DNA of 64,000 nt from Silanimonas sp021297925. GTDB taxonomy: Bacteria; Pseudomonadota; Gammaproteobacteria; Xanthomonadales; Xanthomonadaceae. The position numbers and the translations under genes are program-made. The first letter of the stretch is position 1. The number at the start of each line of letters is the position of its first letter. The notes under the pieces are model-generated. The model ran no database searches, was not told the origin of the DNA, and was given only the letters and a program-made list of their open reading frames with translations. Below, piece after piece: positions 35,563 to 46,067 of this stretch. The DNA is taken from assembly GCA_027532825.1 (NCBI GenBank), contig JAPZTL010000001.1:52825-116824 (forward strand). The letters run 5' to 3'.

Positions 35563-36453
35563 ATGCGCGACACCCCCTCTTCCGAGACCGTCACCACGCT
35601 GGGCGCCATCGCCATCGAACTCGCGCCCGGCAGCCGCATCGGCCGGAGCGCCCTGCCGCAGTCGGAGGCCGGGGACTGGGCGGCGGCGATCGCCACCGAC
35701 CTCGCCCGCGTCGTGCCGGGGGCCGCCGAGCTCGACCTCGTGCTCGTCGCCGCGCTGTACGACCCGGCGGAGCTGCTGCGGCCCCATTTCCCGCGGCACG
35801 CCGAACTCGACCAGCTCGCGGCTCGGGCGCCCGGCGAGGCCGGTGGCCGGATCATCGCCTTCGGGGCCGCCGCCAACGGACTGCCGCCGCGGCTGGTCCC
35901 CGATGCCGCGCTGGGCGAGGGGCCGCTGCGCGTGGTGCCCCTGCTGCTCCGGGGCTCGGCCGCCGCGGTGGAGGCCGTCGGTGCCGAGATGGAGGCACGG
36001 CTGCTCGATGTCGGCATGGCCAACGCCGCCACCGCGCTGGCGACGCAGGCCGCGTTCGGCCTGCGCGTCGAGCACATGCGCTACCTGACGCTGCACGACC
36101 TGATGGCGATGATGGCGATGCAGTACGAGCACGCCGGGGTCGGCGCCCTGTGGCCGATGGTCGAGGCCGCGCTGTTCGGCGACGACGACGAGATCCTGCT
36201 CGATGCACCGCCCGAGCCGCTGCTCCGCTACGCCAACGGGCGCGTCCACATCGCGCTGATGGACGCGGATGCGTGGGCGCTCGGCGGCTTTGCGCCCGCG
36301 GGCATCGACGCCGACCGCATGGAATGGCTGTTCGAGCGCTTCGAGGCCCGGCAGCGGCAGATGGCGGCCGTGCTCGGCAGCCACGGCATCGAGGTGATCT
36401 ACGACCATTGCCCGATCGGGCGGGACGCGCGGGCGATCCTCCGCGCCGGCTGA
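35563..36453 (+). CDS. Conserved-looking hypothetical protein
   Basis: I do not recognise this 296-residue protein. It is acidic, with no signal peptide or membrane segment. It contains an Ala-rich N-terminal part (DLVLVAALYDPAEL, GEAGGRIIAFGAAANG), a Met-rich stretch (LTLHDLMAMMAMQYEHAG) and a C-terminal GIDADRMEWLFERFEARQ. Codon use matches its neighbours and it is flanked by a methyltransferase and a GNAT gene, so it is likely real. Confidence 0.65.
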   Translation: MRDTPSSETVTTLGAIAIELAPGSRIGRSALPQSEAGDWAAAIATDLARVVPGAAELDLVLVAALYDPAELLRPHFPRHAELDQLAARAPGEAGGRIIAFGAAANGLPPRLVPDAALGEGPLRVVPLLLRGSAAAVEAVGAEMEARLLDVGMANAATALATQAAFGLRVEHMRYLTLHDLMAMMAMQYEHAGVGALWPMVEAALFGDDDEILLDAPPEPLLRYANGRVHIALMDADAWALGGFAPAGIDADRMEWLFERFEARQRQMAAVLGSHGIEVIYDHCPIGRDARAILRAG

Positions 36454-36466
36454 CGCGGTCCGCGGC

Positions 36467-36928
36467 TCAGCGGTCCCGCGTCGGCGCCTCCAACACCCGG
36501 TAGCGGGCATCGACCATGCCAAGAGCCGCATAGGTCGCCTGCGCCCGGCGGTTGTCGTTCTCGACGTACAGGCGCAGGCCGCAGACGCCGGGCGTGGCGC
36601 GGGCCTCGGCCTCGACGTGCGCGTACAGGGCGCGGAACACCCCGTGGCGACGCGCGTCCGGGGCGACGTAAACGCTCTGGATCCACCACCACCAGCCGTC
36701 GCGCCAGTCGCTCCACTCGGTGGTCAGCATCAGCGTGCCGACCGGACTGCCCCCGCGCTCGGCGACGAAGTAGCGGGCCTTGCGCGGGTCGGCGAGGCCC
36801 GCCGCGATGCCGGCGCGAAGGGTCGCCGGGTCGAGCATCTTGCCTTCGGTCTCGAGCGCCATGGCCTCGGCCCAGCAGGCGAGGGTCTCGAGGTCGGCGG
36901 GGGTGGCGGTGCGGATGGTGGCGGTCAT
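36467..36928 (-). CDS. GNAT-family N-acetyltransferase
   Basis: The 153-residue protein has the GNAT fold: IRTATPADLETLACWAE at the start, the GTLMLTTEWSDWRDGWWWWIQSVYVAP strand region and the acetyl-CoA-binding RRHGVFRALYAHV, ending with a YENDNRRAQATYAALGM segment (asparagine/tyrosine motif). Its target is unknown. The ATG at 36928 is preferred over a longer Arg-rich extension. Confidence 0.85.
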   Translation of the reverse strand: MTATIRTATPADLETLACWAEAMALETEGKMLDPATLRAGIAAGLADPRKARYFVAERGGSPVGTLMLTTEWSDWRDGWWWWIQSVYVAPDARRHGVFRALYAHVEAEARATPGVCGLRLYVENDNRRAQATYAALGMVDARYRVLEAPTRDR

Positions 36929-36953
36929 CGGGGGCTCCTCGGGCGTCGCGGTG

Positions 36954-38413
<1,460 letters not shown>

Positions 38414-38417
<4 letters not shown>

Positions 38418-39454
38418 GGTGCAGCCTCCTGAGCCTCGTCAGGGTCGGGCAGGGGCAGCAGCACGGTGAACACCGTGTGGCCCGGGCGCGAGCGGTAGGC
38501 CAGAGAACCCCCGTGCTCGCGTGCGATCTGCTGCGCCAGTGGCAAGCCAAGGCCGGTGCCCTCGGCACGGCCGGACACCAGGGGCAGGAACAGGCGCTCG
38601 ACGAGGTCCTCGGGCACGCCGCGGCCGTCGTCGCCCACCTCGACGCGAACCGCGAGGCGATGGCTGCGGTCACCGATCAGCACCTGGTGCTCGGCGCGCG
38701 TGCGCAGGCCCACGGTGGACGCACCGCTCTCCAAGGCATTGCGCACCAGGTTCCAGACCGCCTGCGTGAGCCGGTCGGCGTCGCCCATGAGGTCGGGCAG
38801 GCTGGGGTCGTAGTCACGCATCACCTTCACCGACCAGCCGGCCTCGGCCTCGGCGAGTTGGCGAACGCGCTCCAGCACCGCATGGATGTTGGTGGGTTCG
38901 AAGGGCCGGGGCGGTGCGGGGTGCAGGATGCGGTCGACGAGGCCGTTGAGGCGCTCGACTTCGCTGGCGATGAGGGACACCAGCTCGCGGCTGTCGGCGT
39001 CGCCCGTGCGGCGCGAGAGCAGCTGCGCCGCGCCTTTCAGGCCCGCGAGCGGATTGCGCAGTTCGTGCGCCAGCCCCCGCAGCGAGGCGCTCAGCGCCTG
39101 CGGCAGCGCGGTGACCGGATCTTCGCCGGGGAACTCCTCGACCGGGTGCAGTTCGACGCGCACGCCCCCCTCTTCGCGCACGCACCAGACGTCGGCGAAG
39201 CGCGCCGTCAGGCCACCGAAGCCGAGGCCCACGCGCTGCAGGCGCAGCGCCTGCTCGTCGTGCGGCACCCGCGGCAGCGCCGAAGCAATGCGCTCGCCGC
39301 CGTCGAGTTCAGCGAGGCCGAGGCCGACCAGACGGCGTGCGCTGACGCCCAGCCAGCTCGCGAAGGCCGGATTCGTGGCCAGGATTCGGCCTTCCGCATC
39401 CAGCCAGAACAGCGGCGTGGCGAGGCGGTCGAAGGCAGCGAGGTCGGCGGGCAT
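38414..39454 (-). CDS. ntrB: Nitrogen regulation sensor kinase NtrB (GlnL)
   Basis: The 346-residue cytosolic kinase has an N-terminal PAS domain (LFWLDAEGRILATNPAF), the phospho-accepting His130 in LAHELRNPLAGLKGAAQLL, and the ATPase N and G boxes (NLVRNALESG, GDDGRGVPEDL, GTGLGLPLAQQIA). It phosphorylates NtrC under nitrogen limitation and is controlled by PII. The ATG at 39454 is chosen since the longer frame encodes unrelated sequence. The stop overlaps ntrC. Confidence 0.92.
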
Positions 39455-39489
39455 GTCTGCAGTATCGCACCACGATCGGGCATTTGAAG

Positions 39490-40668
39490 CTACCCGGCCA
39501 ACGCGTCCCTCCGACCGTCGCGCCGAACCGGCAGGCCGAACAGCCAGCGCATCGGGGCCCAGCGGCGGACCGCGAACTCGTGGAGCAGGAGGCAGCCCAG
39601 CACGGTTCCGCCGAGCACCACCGCGACGTCCGCCAGCGGCCCGAGCCCTCGCTGTCCCGCCCACCATGCAAGCGGCACGATCAGGCTCTGGTGGAACACG
39701 TACCACGGCAGCACGGCCTCGTTGGCGTAGGCGAGGCCGGGCCACGGCCGGTCGAGGGCGTGGCGCGCCCAACCCAGCAAGGCCAGCAGGACCGCCGCCA
39801 TGTAAGCGGCGCGCAGGCTGCGCAAGCTCCAGACCTCCCAAGGCGGCAGGCGATCGTCCACCGCGAACAGCCAAGGGAAGTAGGCCAGCGCGAGCACCAC
39901 CGAAGCCCCGAGGCTCCACCAACGCGCGCGCCGGAGGGTTTCCCAGACCCCATCGCCCGAACCGAGCAGCAGGCCGAACAGGAAGACGGCGCCGTAGTGG
40001 GAATGGTTGTAGAGATCCGGGAAGAAGTCCTTCCGGTCGGGCCAGGCGTCGGCCAACAGGTTCATCGCCAAGGCCGCGGGCAGCGCGAGCCCGAGCCAGA
40101 GCACGGGCAGCGGCGCGCGATGGACGGCCGCGATGGCGGCATGGCCGGCCCGGGAGCGCCAGACGAAGGCCACGGCCAAGGCGAGCGCACCGTAGAGCCA
40201 CGCGTAGGGCAGGAACCACAGGTGGTTCCAGGTGATGCCGTAGGCCCAGCCGCCGAAGGCGTCCTCGGGCCACGGGTGGCCGCCGAAGTAGAGGCCCAGG
40301 AAGTCGAAGTAGCCCGGCGGCACATGGCTGCCGCGCAGGGCTTCGATGTAGGGCTGGACTGGCACCACCAGCAGCATCCCGACCAGCAGCGGCAGCAGCA
40401 GGCGGCGACTGCGCTGGCCGATGGCGCGCCACGGCGTCGACCACGGCCGCGCCAGGCCAAGGGCGATGCCCGACAGGAGGAACAGCAGGGGCATGCGCCA
40501 GCGGTTGAGCAGCGTCATCGGCACCTCCAGCCAGGCGGTCTGGTGCGCGGACTTGATGTGGTAGTCCCAGTCCGCCACGTAGACGAGGCCCACGTGGTAG
40601 AGCACCAGCAGGCCGAAGGCGAGCACGCGGAGCGCGTCGATGTCGTGGCGGCGGTGGGCGGCGGGCAT
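39490..40668 (-). CDS. Acyltransferase 3-type membrane protein
   Basis: The 392-residue protein has about ten transmembrane helices and the acyltransferase 3 signature start RRHDIDALRVLAFGLLVLYH, with the conserved Arg/Asp/His of the first helix. Such proteins O-acylate surface glycans or osmoregulated periplasmic glucans (OpgC-like). The ATG at 40668 starts MPAAHRRHDID. It is divergent from the truncated LytTR gene copy at 40851. Confidence 0.85.
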   Translation of the reverse strand: MPAAHRRHDIDALRVLAFGLLVLYHVGLVYVADWDYHIKSAHQTAWLEVPMTLLNRWRMPLLFLLSGIALGLARPWSTPWRAIGQRSRRLLLPLLVGMLLVVPVQPYIEALRGSHVPPGYFDFLGLYFGGHPWPEDAFGGWAYGITWNHLWFLPYAWLYGALALAVAFVWRSRAGHAAIAAVHRAPLPVLWLGLALPAALAMNLLADAWPDRKDFFPDLYNHSHYGAVFLFGLLLGSGDGVWETLRRARWWSLGASVVLALAYFPWLFAVDDRLPPWEVWSLRSLRAAYMAAVLLALLGWARHALDRPWPGLAYANEAVLPWYVFHQSLIVPLAWWAGQRGLGPLADVAVVLGGTVLGCLLLHEFAVRRWAPMRWLFGLPVRRDGRRDALAG

Positions 40669-40778
40669 GGGCTTCTCCGAGGGGAGGCACCAGCGTGGGT
40701 GATGCCCCCGCGGCCCGGACGGGTGCGGTGACGGAACGCCGGAATCCGGGGAGCACCAGCACGGCACGCGTCGACGAC

Positions 40779-40949
40779 GGGACGAATGGCGGTCCTCCGG
40801 GGACGAGCCGCCGCCACCACCACGCGCAGGGCCCCCACTAGACTGCGCCGATGCCTCCCGTCCCGCTGCTCGAGCGCTGGCTGCTTGCCCTCCACCGCCG
40901 CCCTCTCCTCGTTGCTGCGCTGGCGTGGAGCGTGGTCTAGTGCTGTCGG
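40779..40949 (+). repeat. Left copy of a ~170-bp direct repeat
   Basis: This 171-bp segment matches 46068-46236 in the same orientation with only a few substitutions, one extra CCA triplet and a one-base difference near the end. It covers the promoter region and first 28 codons of the LytTR gene that is intact at 46137. The copies are about 96% identical by eye, so the duplication is recent. Confidence 0.9.
40851..40940 (+). pseudogene. Truncated copy of the LytTR regulator gene
   Basis: Twenty-nine codons (MPPVPLLERWLLALHRRPLL then VAALAWSVV) repeat the N-terminus of the intact gene at 46137, differing by one Leu/Phe, and end in TAG where the intact gene continues with Tyr-Met-Leu. After 40949 the sequence no longer resembles the gene, so the rest is lost. 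Confidence 0.85.
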
Positions 40950-41099
40950 CCACCGGCGCTTGCGATGGCCTAGGCATTGGCGAAGTACCTCACCTGCGAG
41001 GGGGTGGGTGCTCTACCTCCAGACCTTGATACCGGTCGTCCCGCTTCCGTGTCCACCAGAGGGTGCCCTTGAAACTCCGCCCGCATTACGCGACTGCGC

Positions 41100-41372
41100 G
41101 ACCCTCGAATCCGGCCGCCCAGCACCGTACTCGTGCGGCACTACGGCAGACGCGACTAACGCGTGACCGTCACCGGCGAGGTCTTGCTGCTCGGCGGGCA
41201 TCGCTACCACTCACTGAGACCGGTGGGGAAGGCCATCACGGGCAACCACTGGAACGGGTTCCTGTTCTTCAGACTTGGCGGCGCAGCAGCATCATCACGA
41301 ATCCAGGGACAGGAGCGCCTTCATCAACCTCCGCAACCACGCGAACGCGACGCCCGCACGCGGCGAGGGTGA
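41100..41372 (+). pseudogene. Decayed DUF2924 gene
   Basis: One frame encodes IRPPSTVLVRHYGRRD, an in-frame TAA, then RVTVTGEVLLLGGHRYHSL and GKAITGNHWNGFLFF. This matches the DUF2924 pattern (GTxLVREW...VTVT...G..YxSL..IAxxITGTxWNGxxFFGL) with loss of some consensus residues. DUF2924 proteins usually sit beside phage- or transposon-type serine recombinases. It is the main content of the 776-bp gap between the acyltransferase and the S8 protease genes. A gene relic of a mobile element is the best reading. Confidence 0.6.
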
Positions 41373-41444
41373 AACAGCTGACTGCAGGCGGCCGCTTCCG
41401 GGACAGGCATCGCGATGATCATGCATCGAGCGCTTGCTTCCGCC

Positions 41445-43358
41445 TCAGGGCTCGCGCTGCAGCGCTTCGATCGTCCTCTTTGGGCTGATGATGAAGCGAC
41501 CATCCTGTCCGGGCACGGGCTCGGCGTGCTGGCGCATGGTCGCTACGACCTGGGCCGGGGTGAACGCGGGTCGCAAGGCCAGGATCTTGGCGGCGAGGTT
41601 GGTCACCTGCGGCGCCGCCATCGAAGTGCCGCTGAACTCGACCGGGTGGCCACCCGGCAGAAGGCTGCGGATGCGGTACCCGTTCGCGTAGAGCTGCACG
41701 GCCGTGCCGGTGGAGGTGAAGTCGGTGAAGCGATCCTGCGCATTGACGGCACCCACCGTGATCAGGTTCGGAAGGCGAAGGCCCGCCGGGATGTACTCGG
41801 CGAAGTCCACGTCGTTGTCCTCGTTGCCGGCACCTGCGACGAACAGGATGTCGGGTGCACTGCGGATCGCTTCCTCGAGTCCGGTGCGGATCTCGGCGAA
41901 GATCCTGCGTGCTATTTCGGCGCGCTCGGCGGGTGAGGCGCCGACGCCCTTGGCCGCAAGTTGCGCCTCGAAACCGCGGCGAGGGACGCGCCAGCTCATG
42001 TTCACCACGCGTGCGCCGCTGCGCTTCAGGTACGCCACGGCCTGCCTCTGCGAGTCGCCCCAACGCCTGCCGAACTCGACCGTGGGCGCCTCGTCCGGGA
42101 TGTCCTTCCATGGCCACAGCTCGCTGACATGCACGATCCGCGCAAACGGGTTGCCGGCGATCGCGACGCCCGCCACGTGCGTGCCGTGCGCGTGCTGGCC
42201 GACCAGGGCCAAGTCGTCGATGAAGGTCCGTCGATTCTCCGCCTTCAGATTGCGCAAGAAGGTCTCGAAGGCCTTGACCCTCTCGTTCAGCACGCCCGCC
42301 GAACGCTCCTCCTGTGCGACGGTGAATTCCATCAGCTGTGCCTTGTTGCCTCCCTGCAGGCCGGCAAGCGAGGAGAGCGGCCCCACCGCCGGGCGGCGGT
42401 CCAGACCGAACGCGATGCCGTGCACGTCGTCCACGAAGCCGTTGCCGTCATCGTCGATGCCGTTGGCCTGCTCGCGCGGATTGGTCCAGAGGTTTTCGGG
42501 ATAGAGCGAGGTGTCGACACCGGAGTCCCAGATGCCCACCACGACTGGCGTGGCCTTGGCTGCGGCGTCAAGCGTCACGAGGCGCGGCGTCCAGCGATCC
42601 TCAGCAGGCAGCGTCGCGGCATGCGCGTCGATCAACTCCCCACAGACCTCCCCCATTATCTGCACCAGCGGCAGTGCCACGTCGAGCGTGATGTAGGCCT
42701 CAAGGAGAGTTTCGGCGAGGTGGGCGGGGATGTCACCCTTCGCCGCCTCGATCTCGGGATCGATCCCGGCGATGTAGCTGGCTTCCACCATCTCCCTCGT
42801 CAACAATCGCCCCTGGTTCCGGCGGACGACGAGGTCGTCCTTCACGAGTTCGAAGGGCAGGCCGGCGACGATCGCGCGATACTCCTCGCGGAAGCGGGCG
42901 AGGTAGGCGGCTTCGTCATCGCCCGCAGCCAGTCGCGCCGCGAACCGTGCCTTGCGTACGATGCCGCTGACGGCCCGGTCCGCCTCCTTGGTCTTCAGCG
43001 CTTTCGCCTTGTCGCCGAACGCGATCGCCTGCTTGAAGTCGCCCTTGTAGTCGTAGGCCAGCGCGATACGGTCGTAGTACGCTATCAGTGTTGCGGGATC
43101 CTCGATGCGGTACTCCCGCAGATCCGCGAGCGAGTCGGCGAGCACCGCATCGACGAGCCGATTCATGGTCTCGCGATCGCGCAGGATGTCAAGCGACTTG
43201 CCCTGCACCTTGTAGGTGTGCCGAGGCAGATCGTCTGCGGTTCGCACGGGAATGCGGTCGTCGGGCGGCTGTGCAGCTGTGGCTGAAACGGCAATGGTGG
43301 CGCAGAGAAGAAGGATGGTGCCGAGGATGCGGGGCACACTTTGCGCGAGTCGTGACAT
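41445..43358 (-). CDS. Secreted S8 (subtilisin-like) serine protease
   Basis: The 637-residue protein has a signal peptide (residues 1-30) and a long helical N-terminal prodomain-like region. The catalytic triad follows: Asp278 (GIWDSGVD), His394 (HGTHVAG) and Ser579 (SGTSMAAPQ), with an oxyanion Asn512 (AGAGNEDN). The spacing between Asp and His is enlarged by an insert containing a DDDGNGFVDD acidic loop, a likely calcium site. It should act outside the cytoplasm. It follows the M56/BlaI pair by about 50 bp in the same direction, which suggests control by that pair. Confidence 0.88.
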   Translation of the reverse strand: MSRLAQSVPRILGTILLLCATIAVSATAAQPPDDRIPVRTADDLPRHTYKVQGKSLDILRDRETMNRLVDAVLADSLADLREYRIEDPATLIAYYDRIALAYDYKGDFKQAIAFGDKAKALKTKEADRAVSGIVRKARFAARLAAGDDEAAYLARFREEYRAIVAGLPFELVKDDLVVRRNQGRLLTREMVEASYIAGIDPEIEAAKGDIPAHLAETLLEAYITLDVALPLVQIMGEVCGELIDAHAATLPAEDRWTPRLVTLDAAAKATPVVVGIWDSGVDTSLYPENLWTNPREQANGIDDDGNGFVDDVHGIAFGLDRRPAVGPLSSLAGLQGGNKAQLMEFTVAQEERSAGVLNERVKAFETFLRNLKAENRRTFIDDLALVGQHAHGTHVAGVAIAGNPFARIVHVSELWPWKDIPDEAPTVEFGRRWGDSQRQAVAYLKRSGARVVNMSWRVPRRGFEAQLAAKGVGASPAERAEIARRIFAEIRTGLEEAIRSAPDILFVAGAGNEDNDVDFAEYIPAGLRLPNLITVGAVNAQDRFTDFTSTGTAVQLYANGYRIRSLLPGGHPVEFSGTSMAAPQVTNLAAKILALRPAFTPAQVVATMRQHAEPVPGQDGRFIISPKRTIEALQREP

Positions 43359-43408
43359 GGCATGGCTCCGTGGTTGTCTTGGTCTTGAGATCTCACACGT
43401 TCGACGGC

Positions 43409-45343
43409 TCAGCGCTTTCGCACCTCGATCGAACCATTGGTGACGTCAAGCGTGGCGACCGCACCCTTGCCCGAGCCAACCTTGCCCTTGAAGTCTGTGC
43501 CCACCGGGCCGAGGGTCGTCGTTCCGTCGATGTCCCTCACGACCATCGTGCCAACGACCGTCGATGCGCTCACCTCACCATTCCAGGTCGCGGGAACCTC
43601 GAGCAAAACATGGCCACTCGCGCAGTCCGCATCGACTGTTCCGGCTGCGCCTTCTGCAAGCGAGATCGCGATGTTGCCATTTGCCGTCTCGGCTTGTAAC
43701 GAGCCCACGACACCGGAGACATCGATGTTGCCGCTGCTCGTGGTCACTTGCACCTTGCCGAGATCGCCGATCGTCGCGACATCGCCGCTCATCGATTCGG
43801 CATGCACTTCAGCGAGCGCCGCGGTACGAATCATGATATCGACCGAGGGCAGATGACGCAGACCTTGGGCCATTGGAAGCTCGACACGCACGAATGCCCG
43901 TCCACTCGAATCCTTCTCGGCGACGAGCCTTGCGCTGTCGATCAACCACTTGAGCTGCTCCGAGGAGAGCCGCTGGCTGGGATCCAACCGCTCGATCGTC
44001 GTCCGCCCCGGGAAAGTCCTCTCCACCCAGACATCGTCCGACCTGATCGACGCCGTCACTTGAATGCCCTTGGCGGACTCATCCCGCACGATCGTGATCG
44101 ATCCGAACTTCGACTGCACATGCAGTGATCTCGCGTCCTCGATGGTGGCTTCGAGCGTTCGGCTCAAGTGGTCAGCCTCGTAGGACGCGGGCACGGTCGG
44201 TGTCGTCGCTGGTGTGGTTGGCGGCTCGCTCGGAGTTGCGGCGAGGACCGCCTGATGCGATCCGATGCAGGTGACGCCGAACAGCATGGACGCGCCGGCA
44301 GCGACGATGGTGAGCGATCGCAGGGTCACGGAGGGCTTGGTTCGAGGGTTGTCGGACATGATGAGCCGGATCCTTTCTTCGAGCGATCCGCCTTCGCCCA
44401 TCGTGCACGTTTGCACCGGCGCGCGGAACGCCGGGGTCATGATCGATTCCGCCACCGAGACGAGGCAGAGGCCGTAGTCACGCGCAGCAGCCCCCTGCGC
44501 GTGAAGGACGAGCGCATCGCAGGCGAGTTCCTCATTCTTTCTGAGGCCGCCGCGCGCAATCCATGCCAGCGGGTTCCACCAGAGCCACGCGACGACAGCC
44601 CAGTCGAGCCAGCGGACGAGATGGTCGCAGCGACGCACATGGGCAAGTTCATGCGTCAAGACGATGCGCAGCTCGTCATCTGACATCTGGGCGACGATCT
44701 GCGCGGGCAGCACGATACGTGGGCGCCCGAAGCAGCTCCAGACGAACGGCGTGCAACTGGCGAGGATCACCACGATCTCGCCACGAAGCCGAATGCCGAG
44801 GTCGGCTGCGGCCCTTTCCGCCAGCTCACGGACCCGCGGATCAGCGGGTGAGCAGTTGGCGCGTAGCATGCGTTGAAAACGCATGAGCCGCGCCGCCGAA
44901 ACAGCGACGATGAGCGCTGTTCCGCCAAGCCAGAGGAGCCCGAGTGCCGTCCATCCGTCTGCCAGCACGAGACCCGCGACCCGTGGCTCGAAGGACAGGT
45001 CCGCCGATGCACGTACGACGGGCTCGCTTGAATCCGCGGTGCGAATCGTGAAGCTGTCGACCGATCCCATCGGTCGCTCGGAGCCGCGGGATTCGAGAGC
45101 CGAAGATGCAGCGGCGCGCGGAACAGCCGGATCGGCCAGGGTCACGCCCGACACCGGTACCTGGATCGACAACCACGGCACCGAAACGACCGGCGGCATG
45201 ACGAGCCGAATCATGACGAGCAGCCAGGCGAAGTGCGCGACCGTTGGGTGTCGCCGGGTTCGCCCGATCGCCCAGGCGAGCGCCACGAGCGGCAAGGCCA
45301 GCAGCGAATTCCCAAGCGCATACTCGAGGGCGGTCAGGGTCAT
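43409..45343 (-). CDS. BlaR1/MecR1-like M56 metalloprotease receptor with DUF4097-like C-terminal domain
   Basis: The 644-residue protein has N-terminal transmembrane helices, then a zinc protease site HELAH (His231-His235) with EELACDA supplying the third ligand, a helix near residues 345-365, and a long C-terminal part (about 395-644) rich in Ser/Thr/Val beta repeats such as VTTSSGNIDVSGVVGSLQAETANGNIAI. That part resembles DUF4097/adhesin-like beta-helical domains rather than the penicillin-binding sensor of classical BlaR1. The protease probably cleaves BlaI upon a signal. Start overlaps the BlaI stop by 4 bp. Confidence 0.85.
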   Translation of the reverse strand: MTLTALEYALGNSLLALPLVALAWAIGRTRRHPTVAHFAWLLVMIRLVMPPVVSVPWLSIQVPVSGVTLADPAVPRAAASSALESRGSERPMGSVDSFTIRTADSSEPVVRASADLSFEPRVAGLVLADGWTALGLLWLGGTALIVAVSAARLMRFQRMLRANCSPADPRVRELAERAAADLGIRLRGEIVVILASCTPFVWSCFGRPRIVLPAQIVAQMSDDELRIVLTHELAHVRRCDHLVRWLDWAVVAWLWWNPLAWIARGGLRKNEELACDALVLHAQGAAARDYGLCLVSVAESIMTPAFRAPVQTCTMGEGGSLEERIRLIMSDNPRTKPSVTLRSLTIVAAGASMLFGVTCIGSHQAVLAATPSEPPTTPATTPTVPASYEADHLSRTLEATIEDARSLHVQSKFGSITIVRDESAKGIQVTASIRSDDVWVERTFPGRTTIERLDPSQRLSSEQLKWLIDSARLVAEKDSSGRAFVRVELPMAQGLRHLPSVDIMIRTAALAEVHAESMSGDVATIGDLGKVQVTTSSGNIDVSGVVGSLQAETANGNIAISLAEGAAGTVDADCASGHVLLEVPATWNGEVSASTVVGTMVVRDIDGTTTLGPVGTDFKGKVGSGKGAVATLDVTNGSIEVRKR

Positions 45344-45714
45344 GGCTTTCCCCCGTCAAGGAGATCACGGAGGCGGCGCAGCTCGTCGCGGCTCAGGCGC
45401 TTCTGGTCGATCAGGTGTGAAAGTAGCGGCGCGATCGAGCCGCCGGTCAGGCGCTCGGCCAGCGTCTTGAGTTGCCCACCTGCATACTCCGCCCGCGATA
45501 TGCAAGCGGAGAAGGTGTTCGCGTGCGCCGCTTGCTCACGCCTCACGAGATCCTTATCCACAAGGCGCTGCAGCAAACGCTGCACGGTTCCATGCTGCGA
45601 GCGGTCGGAGGCGCCGTAGAGCTTGTCTTGGACCTGGCGCGCGGTCATGGCACCGTGGTCCCAGAGCAGTTCCATGACCGACAGTTCGGCGTTGGCGAGG
45701 GCAGCGGTCGGCAT
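45340..45714 (-). CDS. BlaI/MecI-family transcriptional repressor
   Basis: The 124-residue winged-helix protein has the BlaI start region LANAELSVMELLWDHGAMTA, the recognition helix HGTVQRLLQRLVDKDLV and a dimerisation tail with FSACISRAEYAGGQLKTLAE. Such repressors are cleaved by the partner M56 protease. The ATG at 45714 is preferred because a GGAG lies 9-12 bases upstream; an ATG at 45738 has no ribosome binding site and would leave little room for a promoter. Two palindromes upstream look like its operator. Confidence 0.87.
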   Translation of the reverse strand: MPTAALANAELSVMELLWDHGAMTARQVQDKLYGASDRSQHGTVQRLLQRLVDKDLVRREQAAHANTFSACISRAEYAGGQLKTLAERLTGGSIAPLLSHLIDQKRLSRDELRRLRDLLDGGKP

Positions 45715-45752
45715 TCCAGGAGTTCTCCGAAGATGCATGTTAGACGTCGGGT

Positions 45753-45789
45753 ACGACAGACTGTCGTGGACATTACGACACGTTGTCGT
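45753..45789. promoter_or_regulatory. Predicted double BlaI operator
   Basis: Two perfect 15-bp dyads, each ACGACA-N3-TGTCGT, lie at 45753-45767 and 45775-45789. Their centres are 22 bp apart, about two helical turns, so two repressor dimers would sit on the same face of the DNA. They lie directly upstream of the BlaI gene, consistent with autoregulation of the BlaI-M56-protease unit. Confidence 0.75.
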
Positions 45790-45929
45790 GCGTCGTCAAG
45801 TGACGCTCCGCCGCACAGCGGACGCAGCGAGTACCTTGCCCCCAAGGAACGAACAGTTCAGGTGGCCGATGGCGCAGCCAGTGGCGCTGAAGCCGGGACC
45901 GCATTTTGGTTCTTGTTTGCAAGACATAA

Positions 45930-46064
45930 GAACCTCCGGATGCCGGGCGAATAGCGCCTGCGAGCTCTCACGCCGATGCGGATGACGCTGCGCGCCGTCA
46001 GGGCCTCGATCGCGACTTCCAACACACGCACGAAATCGGTGTCCAGTCGTTCGAAAGCACCGGC
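45930..46064 (-). pseudogene. Frameshifted relic of a short FVRVLE-type gene
   Basis: One frame reads FERLDTDFVRVLEVAIEAL then VIRI, and a shifted frame reads SSQALFARHPEVL. Together these resemble a small widespread proteobacterial protein ending in a D-FVRVLED-IDxL-x-GVIxxTDLPxxAQxKLLAR motif. The TDLP core is lost and the frame is broken. It directly abuts the right direct repeat. The identification is tentative. Confidence 0.35.
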
Positions 46065-46067
46065 GAA

